Of a stretch of DNA of 60,431 bases, positions 1-8,208 are shown in pieces (position 1 is the first letter of the stretch; each line of letters begins with the position of its first letter). The position numbers and the translations under genes were made by a program. The DNA comes from Laspinema palackyanum D2a (GTDB lineage Bacteria; Cyanobacteriota; Cyanobacteriia; Cyanobacteriales; Laspinemataceae). The notes under the pieces are model-generated. The model saw nothing but the letters and a program-made list of their open reading frames with translations. It ran no database searches and was not told where the DNA came from. The stretch spans positions 1 to 60,431 of the forward strand of contig JAMXFF010000046.1 of assembly GCA_025370845.1 (NCBI GenBank), given 5' to 3'.

Positions 1-70
1 CCGACCCGGACTGGAAAATGGCCCCTAATGCTTACCAGATTTGAGTTTCAGAAGTTAGCTTGATGCGTAT

Positions 71-100
71 GGGGTTTTAACCCCCGCCGGGTGTTGCAAC
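71..100. repeat. Fragment of palindromic repeat family A
   Basis: Contains the GGGGTTTTAACCCC palindrome followed by CGCCGGGTGTTGCAAC, identical to the right-hand end of the complete copies near 25.5 kb and 59.7 kb. Only one end of the element is present here, downstream of the minus-strand pentapeptide gene. Confidence 0.7.
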
Positions 101-123
101 TCGCCTTTCGTCACGAGGAGATA

Positions 124-624
124 TTACCGACATCCGAGGGATTCACGAGTATCCACCCCGGTTTTTGAATTGACGCCACTGGCATTTTCACAGAGTTGCT
201 TGACTTGCGCCCCATCTAAAATGGCATCGGTGAAGTCTGCACCTGTAATCTTCATTTTCTTGACATTCGCACCGAGAAACAGCGCCTCGACTAACACCGC
301 ATCGGTAAAATCGGCATTGGTTAAGTTGGTCCATTCCAGCATAGAATTGGTCAAATCCGCCCCATGAAAATTCGCATCTTTCATCATGGAGAGGCTAAAA
401 ATGGCCCCCTCTGCCTGAACATTCGAGAAATTGGTGAATTGCAAATCCGCATTAGAGAACTCTGCTGTCCTTAGAAACTGCCCGGAAAAGTCTTTGCCGG
501 AAAGTTGGGCATTGCTATAGGACAGCGGGGGTGGATAGTATTTATAAGCTTGCGCTAATGCCGGTGAGGGCATGAATATCAGCAGGAGTGCTAAAACATG
601 AGCCGCTAAATGTCGCCAGTTCAT
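124..624 (-). CDS. Exported pentapeptide-repeat protein
   Basis: This 166-residue protein starts with a clear signal peptide (hydrophobic stretch at residues 7-22, likely cut after ALA near residue 24). Residues 45-140 are pentapeptide repeats of the A(D/N)Lxx type, such as ADLQF, ANFHG, ADLTN, ADFTD and ADFTDAILDGA. Pentapeptide repeats form a right-handed quadrilateral beta-helix. The signal peptide places this one in the periplasm or thylakoid lumen, where such proteins are common in cyanobacteria. There are two cysteines, in the C-terminal tail (near residues 144 and 165), which could form a disulfide. The gene stands alone with no operon partner. The molecular function of such proteins is generally unknown, so only the fold and location are claimed. 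Confidence 0.85.
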   Translation of the reverse strand: MNWRHLAAHVLALLLIFMPSPALAQAYKYYPPPLSYSNAQLSGKDFSGQFLRTAEFSNADLQFTNFSNVQAEGAIFSLSMMKDANFHGADLTNSMLEWTNLTNADFTDAVLVEALFLGANVKKMKITGADFTDAILDGAQVKQLCENASGVNSKTGVDTRESLGCR

Positions 625-753
625 AACGGAGTTTTTTAAGGTTCTTGATTACAGTAACCCAACCAGGTCTATAGCTCAGGGTACTGCATTTGGGGGCGAA
701 TTGCTCAAATTTGTGGTTACAATTTAAGGTGAAGTCACCCTGGAGACAGACTT

Positions 754-1107
754 ATGATCGGTTTTATCATTACTTGGTTGGTTGCGGCCATTTCCCTGCT
801 GATTACAGCCTACGTTGTCCCCGGTATCTATGTCGCTGGGTTTTCATCCGCTGCCCTTGCTGCCATTTTAATGGGATTGATTAATGCCATTGTCAAACCG
901 ATTCTGGTGCTTTTGACGTTGCCTTTAACGATTTTGACTTTGGGGTTATTTTTGTTGGTGATTAATGGCATCACCCTGGCCCTGGTGGGATATCTCACCC
1001 CAGGATTTGATGTCAATGGCTTTTTACCGGCTATTATTGGCGCAATCGTGCTCTCGTTGGTGTCGAGTGTGATCGGGCATTTGGTGAAAGAGGGAACGAA
1101 TGCTTAA
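754..1107 (+). CDS. Phage-holin-family small membrane protein
   Basis: A 117-residue protein made almost entirely of four hydrophobic segments (about residues 3-22, 28-48, 52-75 and 88-110). A short conserved-looking turn, NAIVKPILVLLTLPLTILTLG, is typical of the mycobacterial-type four-helix 'phage holin' family. Despite the name, these proteins are widespread in bacterial chromosomes outside prophages, and nothing phage-like surrounds this gene. GGAG lies about 9 bases before the ATG. A strong terminator follows at 1144, so it is probably transcribed alone. Its role is unknown; an inner-membrane location is safe. Confidence 0.85.
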   Translation: MIGFIITWLVAAISLLITAYVVPGIYVAGFSSAALAAILMGLINAIVKPILVLLTLPLTILTLGLFLLVINGITLALVGYLTPGFDVNGFLPAIIGAIVLSLVSSVIGHLVKEGTNA

Positions 1108-1143
1108 AAACCGACCCCATTTAATTTAAAATTCATTAAGATA

Positions 1144-1168
1144 AGCCCGCATCAGCGGGCTTTGTTTT
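1144..1168 (+). terminator. Intrinsic terminator after the holin-like gene
   Basis: AGCCCGC and GCGGGCT pair perfectly around an ATCA tetraloop and are followed by TTGTTTT. It lies 37 bases after the stop codon of the holin-like gene and ahead of the MTA phosphorylase gene. Confidence 0.85.
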
Positions 1169-1193
1169 GAAACAATAGAGGAATTAGAATACA

Positions 1194-2066
1194 ATGGAAC
1201 CCGTTAAAATCGGCATTATTGGGGGAAGCGGACTCTATCAAATGGAGGCGCTGAAAGATATCGAAGAAGTGCCGATGAATACCCCCTTTGGTTCTCCTTC
1301 CGATGCCGCCATCATCGGAACTTTAGATGGCATTCGGGTGGCCTTTTTAGCCCGTCATGGTCGTCACCATAGTTTGATGCCTTCGGAAATTCCGTTTCGG
1401 GCCAATATTTATGCCTTGAAACAATTAGGGGTGGATTATATTATTTCGGCTTCGGCGGTGGGGTCTTTGAAGGAGGAGGTGAAACCGCTGGATATGGTGG
1501 TTCCGGATCAGTTTATCGATCGCACTCAACATCGGATGTCCAGCTTTTTTGGTGAGGGAATTGTTGCTCATATTGCCTTTGGTGAACCTGTTTGCGATCG
1601 CCTTACAGAAATCCTCGGAGATGCGGTGGCGAGTTTGAATTTACCGGAGGTGAATCTGCATCGCGGCGGGACTTATGTCTGTATGGAAGGGCCCGCTTTT
1701 TCTACACAAGCTGAATCTAATCTGTATCGCAATTGGGGGGCGAGTGTCATTGGCATGACGAATTTAACCGAGGCAAAATTGGCCCGGGAAGCGGAAATTG
1801 CTTATGCAACTTTGGCCTTGGTTACGGATTATGACTGTTGGCATCCGATGCATGATAGTGTGACCGTTGAAATGATATTAGATCACCTCCATGCCAATGC
1901 AGATCATGCCCAAAAAGTGATTCAAGAAGTGGTGAGGCGGGTGGGTGAAAATCCCCCAGAAAGTAAGGCGCATTCGGCGTTGAAATATGCGATTTTAACC
2001 CCAATGGATCGAGTGCCGCCTCGGATTAAGGATAAATTAAAGGTAATTTTGCAGAAATATTTGTAA
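1194..2066 (+). CDS. mtnP: S-methyl-5'-thioadenosine phosphorylase
   Basis: This 290-residue enzyme cleaves methylthioadenosine with phosphate to adenine and methylthioribose-1-phosphate, the entry step of methionine salvage and the disposal route for the by-product of polyamine synthesis. Family motifs are all present: GIIGGSGLY at residues 8-16 (phosphate loop), RHGRHH near 61, and the block [12 protein letters not shown] followed by [16 protein letters not shown] and VTDYDCWH, which forms the purine and ribose pocket. The length matches the MTAP family (about 280-290). The start follows a terminator, so it is probably an independent unit. No other salvage genes are nearby. Confidence 0.95.
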   Translation: MEPVKIGIIGGSGLYQMEALKDIEEVPMNTPFGSPSDAAIIGTLDGIRVAFLARHGRHHSLMPSEIPFRANIYALKQLGVDYIISASAVGSLKEEVKPLDMVVPDQFIDRTQHRMSSFFGEGIVAHIAFGEPVCDRLTEILGDAVASLNLPEVNLHRGGTYVCMEGPAFSTQAESNLYRNWGASVIGMTNLTEAKLAREAEIAYATLALVTDYDCWHPMHDSVTVEMILDHLHANADHAQKVIQEVVRRVGENPPESKAHSALKYAILTPMDRVPPRIKDKLKVILQKYL

Positions 2067-2098
2067 GGTTGATGGAGGTAGGGTTGGGACCGCTGACC

Positions 2099-2743
2099 CT
2101 ACCGGGAAAGGGTGTGAATTTCTTGTTTTAAATTACGGCGGGCAGTCGCCTCTTTTTCCTCAAACATCTGGGGCGTAAAATACAGGCGATCGCGCTGTAA
2201 TATGCCTTCTAAAAATTGGGTTCTCCCCCGGCGATAGTCGGCTTCTGAAAAGGCCACAAATTCTCGACGAATGGCTTGGGTATAAAACTGATATTCTGAG
2301 GGTTCTTCCCCCAAAATTGCCCAATCTGCATCGAGAAAAATTTGCAAATCCTGTTCATCCTCTGCGGCTTCATGACGTTTCGTCTTGAGAATGAGGGTTT
2401 GGGTGGCGGCAATCGTTGATGAGGGAATGTTTAATGCGGTTAAGACTTCCCCGGCATATTCTGCACTTCTTTCCTCATTATTATGGGCAGTTGGGTCATA
2501 AATGACATCATGAAACCAAGTGGCTAAATAAATAGCCGGGAAATCCGTCGCTAGATATTTCATCGAGTCCAAGGTTTCCATCATCAATTGGATATGTCCG
2601 AGGTTATGGTAATAGCGTTGGGGATGACAATAAGTAGTGACTAAATTAAATAAGACTTTTGTACCGAGTTTGCGATCGGCAGAAAACTGGTCTAACAAGG
2701 CGTCCCAAGTCAATTTGAGGCCCAATCCATCTACATAGCTCAT
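2099..2743 (-). CDS. HD-domain metal-dependent phosphohydrolase (predicted)
   Basis: About 214 residues when started at the ATG at 2743 (MSYVDGLG). The longer open frame extends 27 residues upstream through low-quality sequence that I judge non-coding. The HD signature is visible in order: YHNLGHIQLMME (first His), WFHDVIYDP (the HD pair), and FLDADWAILGE (downstream Asp). This pattern belongs to the 'predicted metal-dependent HD superfamily phosphohydrolase' group found across bacteria. The substrate is unknown; nucleotides or other phosphoesters are likely. The gene converges on mtnP with 32 bases between stops. Confidence 0.8.
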   Translation of the reverse strand: MSYVDGLGLKLTWDALLDQFSADRKLGTKVLFNLVTTYCHPQRYYHNLGHIQLMMETLDSMKYLATDFPAIYLATWFHDVIYDPTAHNNEERSAEYAGEVLTALNIPSSTIAATQTLILKTKRHEAAEDEQDLQIFLDADWAILGEEPSEYQFYTQAIRREFVAFSEADYRRGRTQFLEGILQRDRLYFTPQMFEEKEATARRNLKQEIHTLSR

Positions 2744-3075
2744 GAATACCCGCGATCGCCTAAAATAATCGTGTCCACACAAACAGTCTCCTCGGTTGTA
2801 GCCTGCCACTGCGGTCACTGTCAAACTTCACGAGAGTGATTTTCTCCCGGCATCCGTAGGAGGGGGAGGACCGGCGTCGGATTTCCCAGGGGAAACCTGG
2901 ACAATTACTTCGGAGAACTCGGCAATCCTGCCGTTGCCGTGAATCTCCAGGAGAGGTTCCCAACTTTCCTAGGGCCAGGGGGCGATTAACCCTAGTCAGT
3001 TGCCATGAAAATACTGATAGAATTGTATGATATAGTATATCTCTTATTAACTATCTTCTTGTATTGTAGGCTACC
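2744..3075. other. Intergenic region, no gene recognised
   Basis: 332 bases between divergent genes (the HD hydrolase to the left, the exonuclease to the right). The last 60 bases are AT-rich, with TATGATATAGTATA around 3028-3041, which could hold the promoter of the plus-strand gene. Nothing else was recognised. Confidence 0.4.
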
Positions 3076-3735
3076 ATGTGGAAAAAAGAACTCTGTCTGG
3101 AAACTCAGTTCATTAACAATTTTTATCAGGGTCCTCTCCATAGCTTAGTCTTTATTGATTTAGAATTTTTTCCGGTTTATATCACGCCAAACAAGGTTCA
3201 ACAAAGAATTTTTGGTTACACAATTACTCGAATTTTAGAATCTACCGACTCTCAATATATTAAAATTCAACTGATTGAAAATCATCGAGAAGAAAAATAT
3301 TTAATCAAAGAAATTATTAATGATTTGAAATTATTGCAGGATAAAATTTTCGTCGGATTCAATATTATTAACAGTGATTTATATTGTTTGACGAAGCGAA
3401 TCCGGTCCCTAAGACTCAAACCCGACATCAGTCCCTTAACGATTTTAGATTTATATGACCCCAAACAATCGCGATATCGCGGCGGATTAAATGGATTATT
3501 TGAATATCTGGATATCAACATTGATAAACAAATCAATGGCCTTTACATTCGCAGGAATGCCAAGCGGGTCCTGTCTCAAAAAGATAATTCGAGTGAAATT
3601 ATTAATAGAATTTACGAATATTGTTTAGAAGATGCCAAAAATTACTTTTATATTGTCTCCAATTGGAAACAAAAATTTCCCCCTTTAGACCCGAATACTT
3701 TTCTCCAGTATGAGTTTAAAGTCAAGCGGTATTAA
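3076..3735 (+). CDS. Probable DEDD-family 3'-5' exonuclease (RNase H-like fold)
   Basis: A 219-residue protein with the spaced acidic motifs of DEDD exonucleases: FIDLEFFP near residue 26 (motif I, DxE), FVGFNIINSDLYCL near 95 (motif II, N-x3-D), and YCLEDAKNYF near 198 (motif III, D with a preceding Tyr). It is a stand-alone nuclease domain of the RNase H-like/YprB type, with no helicase, polymerase or Cas4-like partner beside it. Codon use is markedly more AT-rich than its neighbours (many AAA, ATT and TTA codons), which suggests recent acquisition. The substrate (DNA or RNA) cannot be told from the sequence. Confidence 0.6.
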   Translation: MWKKELCLETQFINNFYQGPLHSLVFIDLEFFPVYITPNKVQQRIFGYTITRILESTDSQYIKIQLIENHREEKYLIKEIINDLKLLQDKIFVGFNIINSDLYCLTKRIRSLRLKPDISPLTILDLYDPKQSRYRGGLNGLFEYLDINIDKQINGLYIRRNAKRVLSQKDNSSEIINRIYEYCLEDAKNYFYIVSNWKQKFPPLDPNTFLQYEFKVKRY

Positions 3736-3781
3736 TCCCTTTGACAACTCAACCCGTTGATTAGACTTCTTGCAGAATTTT

Positions 3782-3806
3782 AAAAAGCCCCCCTTTTTAA
3801 GGGGGG
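3782..3806 (-). terminator. Terminator-like hairpin downstream of glcD
   Basis: Read on the minus strand, CCCCCCTT pairs with AAGGGGGG around a short A-rich loop and is followed by CTTTTT. It sits about 75 bases after the glcD stop. The same C6/G6 block with trailing TTGGGGGGATCT is a commonly dispersed cyanobacterial repeat, so it may be a repeat acting as a terminator. Confidence 0.65.
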
Positions 3807-3882
3807 TTGGGGGGATCTCTACGAAATTTTGCTTTTCGTGTCTATTCAGTTGTCATAGGGATTAATTCACCAGAATCGACCC

Positions 3883-5358
3883 TCAAAAAGCCTCTATTCC
3901 CTCAAATTTTTGAGTTTGTAGGGCATTGGCAGCTTCTCCACAAGTCCGGGGAGTGGGAAATAGTTTGTCCGGATTTGCCAATCCTTTGGGATTAAATACG
4001 CTACGCACCCATTGCATGGTTTCTAAATCAATTTCATTAAACATTTCGCTCATGTAGCACTTTTTATCAGCCCCAATCCCATGTTCTCCAGTGAGACTTC
4101 CCCCGACTTTCACGCAGAGTTTGAGAATTTCTCCCCCTAATTCTTCGACTTGTTCTAAAGCCCCGGGAATAGCATTATCATACAGAACTAAGGGATGAAG
4201 GTTGCCATCTCCAGCATGAAAGACATTGGCAACCCGATAGCCATATTTTTCGCTAAGTGCCTCAATTTCTTTCAGGACATAAGGCAGTTGAGTCCGGGGA
4301 ATGACTCCATCTTGCACATAATAATCCGGGCTTAAATGTCCTGCTGCGGCAAAGGCTGCTTTGCGCCCTTTCCACAATTTCATCCGAGTTTCTAAGTCAC
4401 TGGCGGAGGTAATATTTCGCGCCCCATTCTGCTTGCAGAGTTCAGAAATTCGCTTTTTGTTTTTATCCACTTCCACCTGCAATCCATCAATTTCGACTAA
4501 TAAAATGGCGGTGGCATCTCGGGGATAGCATCCGGTGGCAACGACATCTTCTACGGCATTAATGCTGAGGTTATCCATCATTTCCATGCCAGCGGGAATG
4601 ATGCCTGCACTGGTAATGGCAGAAACTGCCGCCCCGGCATCTTCAACGCTGGTAAAATCGGCTAAGAGGACGCAAATGGCTTCCGGGGTTTTGAGAATGC
4701 GAAGGGTGATTTCCGTGGCGACTCCTAATGTGCCTTCGGACCCTACAAATAAGCCGGTTAAATCATAACCGGGCATTTCCGTGAGTTCTCCTCCCACATC
4801 CACAATTGAACCATCCGGTAGGACTAATTTTAACCCTAAAACATGATTGGTGGTGACGCCATATTTGAGGCAGTGAACGCCGCCAGAATTTTCGGCAACA
4901 TTACCCCCAATGGAACAGATAATTTGACTGGAAGGGTCGGGGGCATAATAAAATCCTGCGCCGCTAACAGTTTGGGTGACCCAGTTATTAATTACTCCCG
5001 GTTGGACGACTACGCGCTGATTTTCTAGGTCAACTTTGAGGATTTTTCGCATTAACGAGGTGACGATTAACACGCAGTTTTCAATGGGTAATGCACCGCC
5101 GGATAGTCCAGTTCCTGCACCTCGGGGTAACCAAGGAATGTTATGGCGATCGCAGATTTTAATCGCTTCAGAAACCTGTTCGGTAGTTCGCGGCAATACC
5201 ACTAATGCCGGACGTTGGCGGTAACTGGTTAATCCATCACATTCATAAGTGAGGAGTTCTTCTTTTCGTCGGACTACTCCATCTTTACCGACAACTCTTT
5301 CAAACTCTTTGATAATGGGTTTCCAGTCGCGTTCTGATTGAGTTTTTTGGGCCAGCAT
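3883..5358 (-). CDS. glcD: FAD-linked glycolate oxidase/dehydrogenase subunit GlcD
   Basis: A 491-residue flavoprotein that oxidises glycolate (or D-lactate-type 2-hydroxyacids) to the 2-oxoacid. In cyanobacteria glycolate dehydrogenase feeds photorespiratory glycolate made by rubisco oxygenation into salvage. The N-terminal half is an FAD-binding PCMH domain with PRGAGTGLSGGA near residue 78 and GGNVAENSGGVHC near 153. The C-terminal half is the FAD-oxidase C domain with VFHAGDGNLHP and GEHGIGADKK, which contribute to the active site. The length is normal for GlcD. No GlcE or GlcF gene adjoins it, so any electron-transfer partner is elsewhere. ATG (MLAQKTQS) is the natural start. Confidence 0.92.
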   Translation of the reverse strand: MLAQKTQSERDWKPIIKEFERVVGKDGVVRRKEELLTYECDGLTSYRQRPALVVLPRTTEQVSEAIKICDRHNIPWLPRGAGTGLSGGALPIENCVLIVTSLMRKILKVDLENQRVVVQPGVINNWVTQTVSGAGFYYAPDPSSQIICSIGGNVAENSGGVHCLKYGVTTNHVLGLKLVLPDGSIVDVGGELTEMPGYDLTGLFVGSEGTLGVATEITLRILKTPEAICVLLADFTSVEDAGAAVSAITSAGIIPAGMEMMDNLSINAVEDVVATGCYPRDATAILLVEIDGLQVEVDKNKKRISELCKQNGARNITSASDLETRMKLWKGRKAAFAAAGHLSPDYYVQDGVIPRTQLPYVLKEIEALSEKYGYRVANVFHAGDGNLHPLVLYDNAIPGALEQVEELGGEILKLCVKVGGSLTGEHGIGADKKCYMSEMFNEIDLETMQWVRSVFNPKGLANPDKLFPTPRTCGEAANALQTQKFEGIEAF

Positions 5359-5449
5359 GGTAATTTTTCCTGCTTAGGGTTTATCAAAGTTTGAGGTTAA
5401 GTTATCCGGATATTTAGGATAATTTTTGGGCAAAAGTGCCTGCAATTTG

Positions 5450-6172
5450 TTATCCAACAGGTTGCCGATCGCGACTCTGTGCGGAAGCAGCAGAATAGGG
5501 ATTTTTGGAAGAACTTGTCCAACTGAGCACTTGAATTCCATTGCCAAAGGTTGCTTCCCCCACTGCGGTTGAGAGTTCTGCGATCGCTTGACATTCGGGA
5601 TGGGCGGCGATAAAATCTTTTTGGGCTTGTTGTACGGTTTTCCAGTGACCATTGTTGACGATGACTAAGGCGCGATCGGCTAAAAAGTTTTTCATGAACA
5701 GTAAACCAATCAGTTGCGATCGATAGTCATAAGCACAATCATAAAAGTAGACCCCAACTTTAGGCGTGGGTTGGCGATCGCGCAGATTCAGAAGAAACCT
5801 TTCAAAGTCTTCATTATAGAACTCTACCCGATCCAACACCTTAAACTGGGTTAAATTTTCAATCAGGGTTTCATAACTCTCGCTACTTTCATCCCATTCC
5901 GAGAAATTATCCACCCCGTAAGCGTGGCGATCGCCTTGATCCAGCAATGCACCAATTAAACTCGACCCTTGATAAGTGCCAATTTCACAATAAATTTCCC
6001 CGGGTTCCAGACAAGACACCGCTAAATTGATTAACTGCATCAAATTCGCAGTCGTCGTCCCTTGGACGCGATCGAGTACCTCTTGGAACTTGTCAGAACA
6101 GGGTTTGACTGAATCTTCACCCCAATTTTCATACTGCTGAGGAAGCATTTCAATAAATTTAAGATAATCCAT
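5450..6172 (-). CDS. Class I SAM-dependent methyltransferase
   Basis: About 240 residues. I chose the ATG at 6172 (MDYLKFIEM) because GAGGTG lies 7 bases upstream, rather than the ATG 30 bases earlier. The SAM-binding motif I is GEIYCEIGTYQGSSLIGALL (E-x-G-x-x-x-G-x-S), followed by YGVDNFSEW (acidic residue at the end of strand 2) and VGVYFYDCAYDYRS (motif resembling post-I/IV). This layout fits the Methyltransf_24 group, often associated with O-methylation or glycan modification. The substrate is not predictable. The 3' end lies close to the glcD start region, and the upstream side carries a short heptamer repeat. Confidence 0.75.
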   Translation of the reverse strand: MDYLKFIEMLPQQYENWGEDSVKPCSDKFQEVLDRVQGTTTANLMQLINLAVSCLEPGEIYCEIGTYQGSSLIGALLDQGDRHAYGVDNFSEWDESSESYETLIENLTQFKVLDRVEFYNEDFERFLLNLRDRQPTPKVGVYFYDCAYDYRSQLIGLLFMKNFLADRALVIVNNGHWKTVQQAQKDFIAAHPECQAIAELSTAVGEATFGNGIQVLSWTSSSKNPYSAASAQSRDRQPVG

Positions 6173-6196
6173 CAATTCACCTCGGGTAATGTTGTG

Positions 6197-6220
6197 GGTC
6201 ATTGGTCATTGGTCATTGGT
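6197..6220. repeat. Short tandem heptamer repeat (GGTCATT)n
   Basis: Three perfect tandem GGTCATT units plus GGT lie just upstream of the methyltransferase start. This is the kind of short tandem repeated repetitive (STRR) heptamer known from filamentous cyanobacteria. A related degenerate stretch (GTCCTTGGTC) lies at 8000-8020. Confidence 0.75.
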
Positions 6221-6233
6221 GGGGAAATCGGTT

Positions 6234-6998
6234 TTATCCTTCCTCCAATTCTTCAGCGTCGCGTTCAACATAATTTTCGATCGCCTCTTTCCAAATCAAG
6301 TAGGCCGTCCCATTCAAATGTAACCCATCTAGGGTGTATCGTTCATCCAGTTGTTGATTTTCATCCACCAGTTGAGAATGTAAATCAATATAAGAATAAG
6401 AGAAATTGTCACTTAACCGTTGCAGTTGAGTATTAAAATTTCTAATCATTTCATTGGTAGGGCCTTTTTCAAAAAGTCTTTTGTTAATGGGTAAAACACT
6501 TTGGACATAAACTTCAGTTTGGGGGGATTGTTGTTGAATTCTCGCTAAAATTTGTTCATAATTCGCTAAAGTCTCCGAAAAATCTTTTTTGCGGGATAAA
6601 TCATTAATGCCAATCATTAGAAAAATTTGACGCGGTTGAGAGGCGAGAATGGGACTTAACCGTTGCAAAACCCCAGCGGTTGTATCGCCGATAATCCCCC
6701 GATTCAAAATTTGGGTATGATTTAAAATTTCGTTCCATTCACAGGAATCGGTTAAACTATCGCCGAGAAAAATAATGGGACGGCTGACTTCTGGGAGACC
6801 TTCAAACAAACTCCGGCGATGTTGATAGTAAATATCAGCCCAAGCCTGAGAAGAATTTTCGGGGGGAGTTGACCGGATTTGTCTTAAAATGGAGGAAATT
6901 CCTCCTCTTTTGGCAATCCAGACCAGGGCGAGAAGCAAGGCGATCGCATTGAAAGTTAAGGATAAAATAAACTTGGGTTGAAACTTAGCAGATTTCAT
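6234..6998 (-). CDS. SGNH/GDSL-type hydrolase, membrane-anchored
   Basis: A 254-residue esterase-type hydrolase. The N-terminus has a hydrophobic anchor at about residues 10-27, preceded by lysines, so the catalytic domain is probably outside the membrane. All four SGNH blocks can be seen: IIFLGDSLTDSCEW (block I, catalytic Ser in GDSL), NRGIIGDTTAGVLQRL (block II, Gly), MIGINDLSR (block III, Asn) and DGLHLNGTAY (block V, Asp and His). The fold serves lipases, carbohydrate esterases and acyltransferases, so the substrate is open; sugar O-deacetylation is a reasonable guess. It stands between the methyltransferase and miaA on the same strand. Confidence 0.85.
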   Translation of the reverse strand: MKSAKFQPKFILSLTFNAIALLLALVWIAKRGGISSILRQIRSTPPENSSQAWADIYYQHRRSLFEGLPEVSRPIIFLGDSLTDSCEWNEILNHTQILNRGIIGDTTAGVLQRLSPILASQPRQIFLMIGINDLSRKKDFSETLANYEQILARIQQQSPQTEVYVQSVLPINKRLFEKGPTNEMIRNFNTQLQRLSDNFSYSYIDLHSQLVDENQQLDERYTLDGLHLNGTAYLIWKEAIENYVERDAEELEEG

Positions 6999-7049
6999 AA
7001 ACTGTACTTAAACCTGATGAAAAGAGTCATGATTCAAGCTTCTGACTTG

Positions 7050-7994
7050 TCAAAAAGTACCCGAAACAGCGGCGACTTTCGGCTGTTCCAGAAACCCTTG
7101 AACTCGATGCCAGACCCGTTCTAACAAATCGGGCTGATCCACGGCAAACCATTCAATATTGCGATCGCCTCGGAACCAAGTCCGCTGCCGTTTAGCAAAT
7201 TGTCGGGTATGTAATGCCGTTAATTCCTGCGCTTCTTCCCGGGAAATTTCTCCGGCCAGATATTGCTTAACTTCAGCATATCCGAGGGTATGAAGCAAGG
7301 GTAAGTCCGGCCCATATTTGGCACAGATTGATTCTACCTCCGCCACCAAACCCGCCTCAAACATTTCCTGGGTGCGAATTAAAATTCGGCGATCGCCGTC
7401 TTCGACCTTTGTACAGTCTAAACCAATCTGTAAAATCGGATAAGTGGGCGGATTTTCCCCTTGTTGTTGAGAAATTGGGCAGCCCGTGACGTAAAATACC
7501 TCTAATGCCCGCAGAGTTCTGACCGCATCGTTGGCATGAATTCGGGTGGTACTCTCGGGGTCCACCTGTTGCAGCATGGCATAACATTGACCTTGACCCA
7601 AGGTAGTCAACTGCGATCGCAACTCCGGATTAGGGCCCACTCGGGGAATTTTTAACCCTTTAACCACCGCTTTCAAATACAATCCGGTCCCTCCGACTAA
7701 TAAGGGGACTTGATTTTGGCGATGAACCTCAGCGATCGCCTTCATCGCCTGGTCCTGATAATCCGCCACGGTTAAATTATCCGTCGGATCACAAATATCC
7801 AGGAGATAATGAGGGACCTTCCTGCGATCGCCCGCCGTGGGTTTAGCGGTCCCAATATCGAACTCGCGATACACCTGACGGGAATCCGCACTCAAAATTG
7901 GCGACCCCAGACGCTGGGCCAAATCCAATGCTAGACTGGATTTCCCCGTCGCCGTCGCCCCACAAATTACAATTAATCCAGGCATGATCGTCAT
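7050..7994 (-). CDS. miaA: tRNA dimethylallyltransferase MiaA
   Basis: Transfers the dimethylallyl group of DMAPP to N6 of adenosine-37 in tRNAs that read codons starting with U, supporting reading-frame fidelity. The P-loop GATATGKSSLA is at residues 12-22, followed by ILSADSRQVYREFDIGTAKPT (substrate and tRNA contacts), HYLLDI, LVGGTGLYLKAVVKG and the C-terminal TRQFAKRQRTWFR motif. The length of 314 residues is normal. The true start may be the second ATG at 7985 (MPGLIVICG), three codons in. It is divergent from gyrB across a C-rich tract. Confidence 0.95.
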   Translation of the reverse strand: MTIMPGLIVICGATATGKSSLALDLAQRLGSPILSADSRQVYREFDIGTAKPTAGDRRKVPHYLLDICDPTDNLTVADYQDQAMKAIAEVHRQNQVPLLVGGTGLYLKAVVKGLKIPRVGPNPELRSQLTTLGQGQCYAMLQQVDPESTTRIHANDAVRTLRALEVFYVTGCPISQQQGENPPTYPILQIGLDCTKVEDGDRRILIRTQEMFEAGLVAEVESICAKYGPDLPLLHTLGYAEVKQYLAGEISREEAQELTALHTRQFAKRQRTWFRGDRNIEWFAVDQPDLLERVWHRVQGFLEQPKVAAVSGTF

Positions 7995-8029
7995 TTGTCC
8001 TTGGTCTTATGTCCTTGGTCATCCCTCCT

Positions 8030-8092
8030 CTGTCCCCCATCCTCCCCATCTCCCCCATCCTCCCCAATCCCCCCTGCATCCCCCCAAAAAAT
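8030..8092. other. Polypyrimidine tract between miaA and gyrB
   Basis: The plus strand is almost pure C and T here, built of degenerate CCCCATCCTC units (CTCCCCATCTCCCCCATCCTCC and similar). It sits in the divergent miaA-gyrB intergenic region, just upstream of the miaA start on the other strand. Its direct effect is unknown; such tracts can slip in length or form triplexes. Confidence 0.6.
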
Positions 8093-8208
8093 TTCTCTTG
8101 TAATTGGGCTATCATCGCTGACAACCGTTTAATGTTATAATTTTGACAGTTTTTGGTATTCTGACACTTTGTGGGCTGCAAAAGCCTGATTAATGGAGCT
8201 ATCGTGGT

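Noticed and set aside
754-1107. Holin-family hit as sign of a prophage
   Set aside because: No other phage gene is near, and this family is common in ordinary chromosomes.
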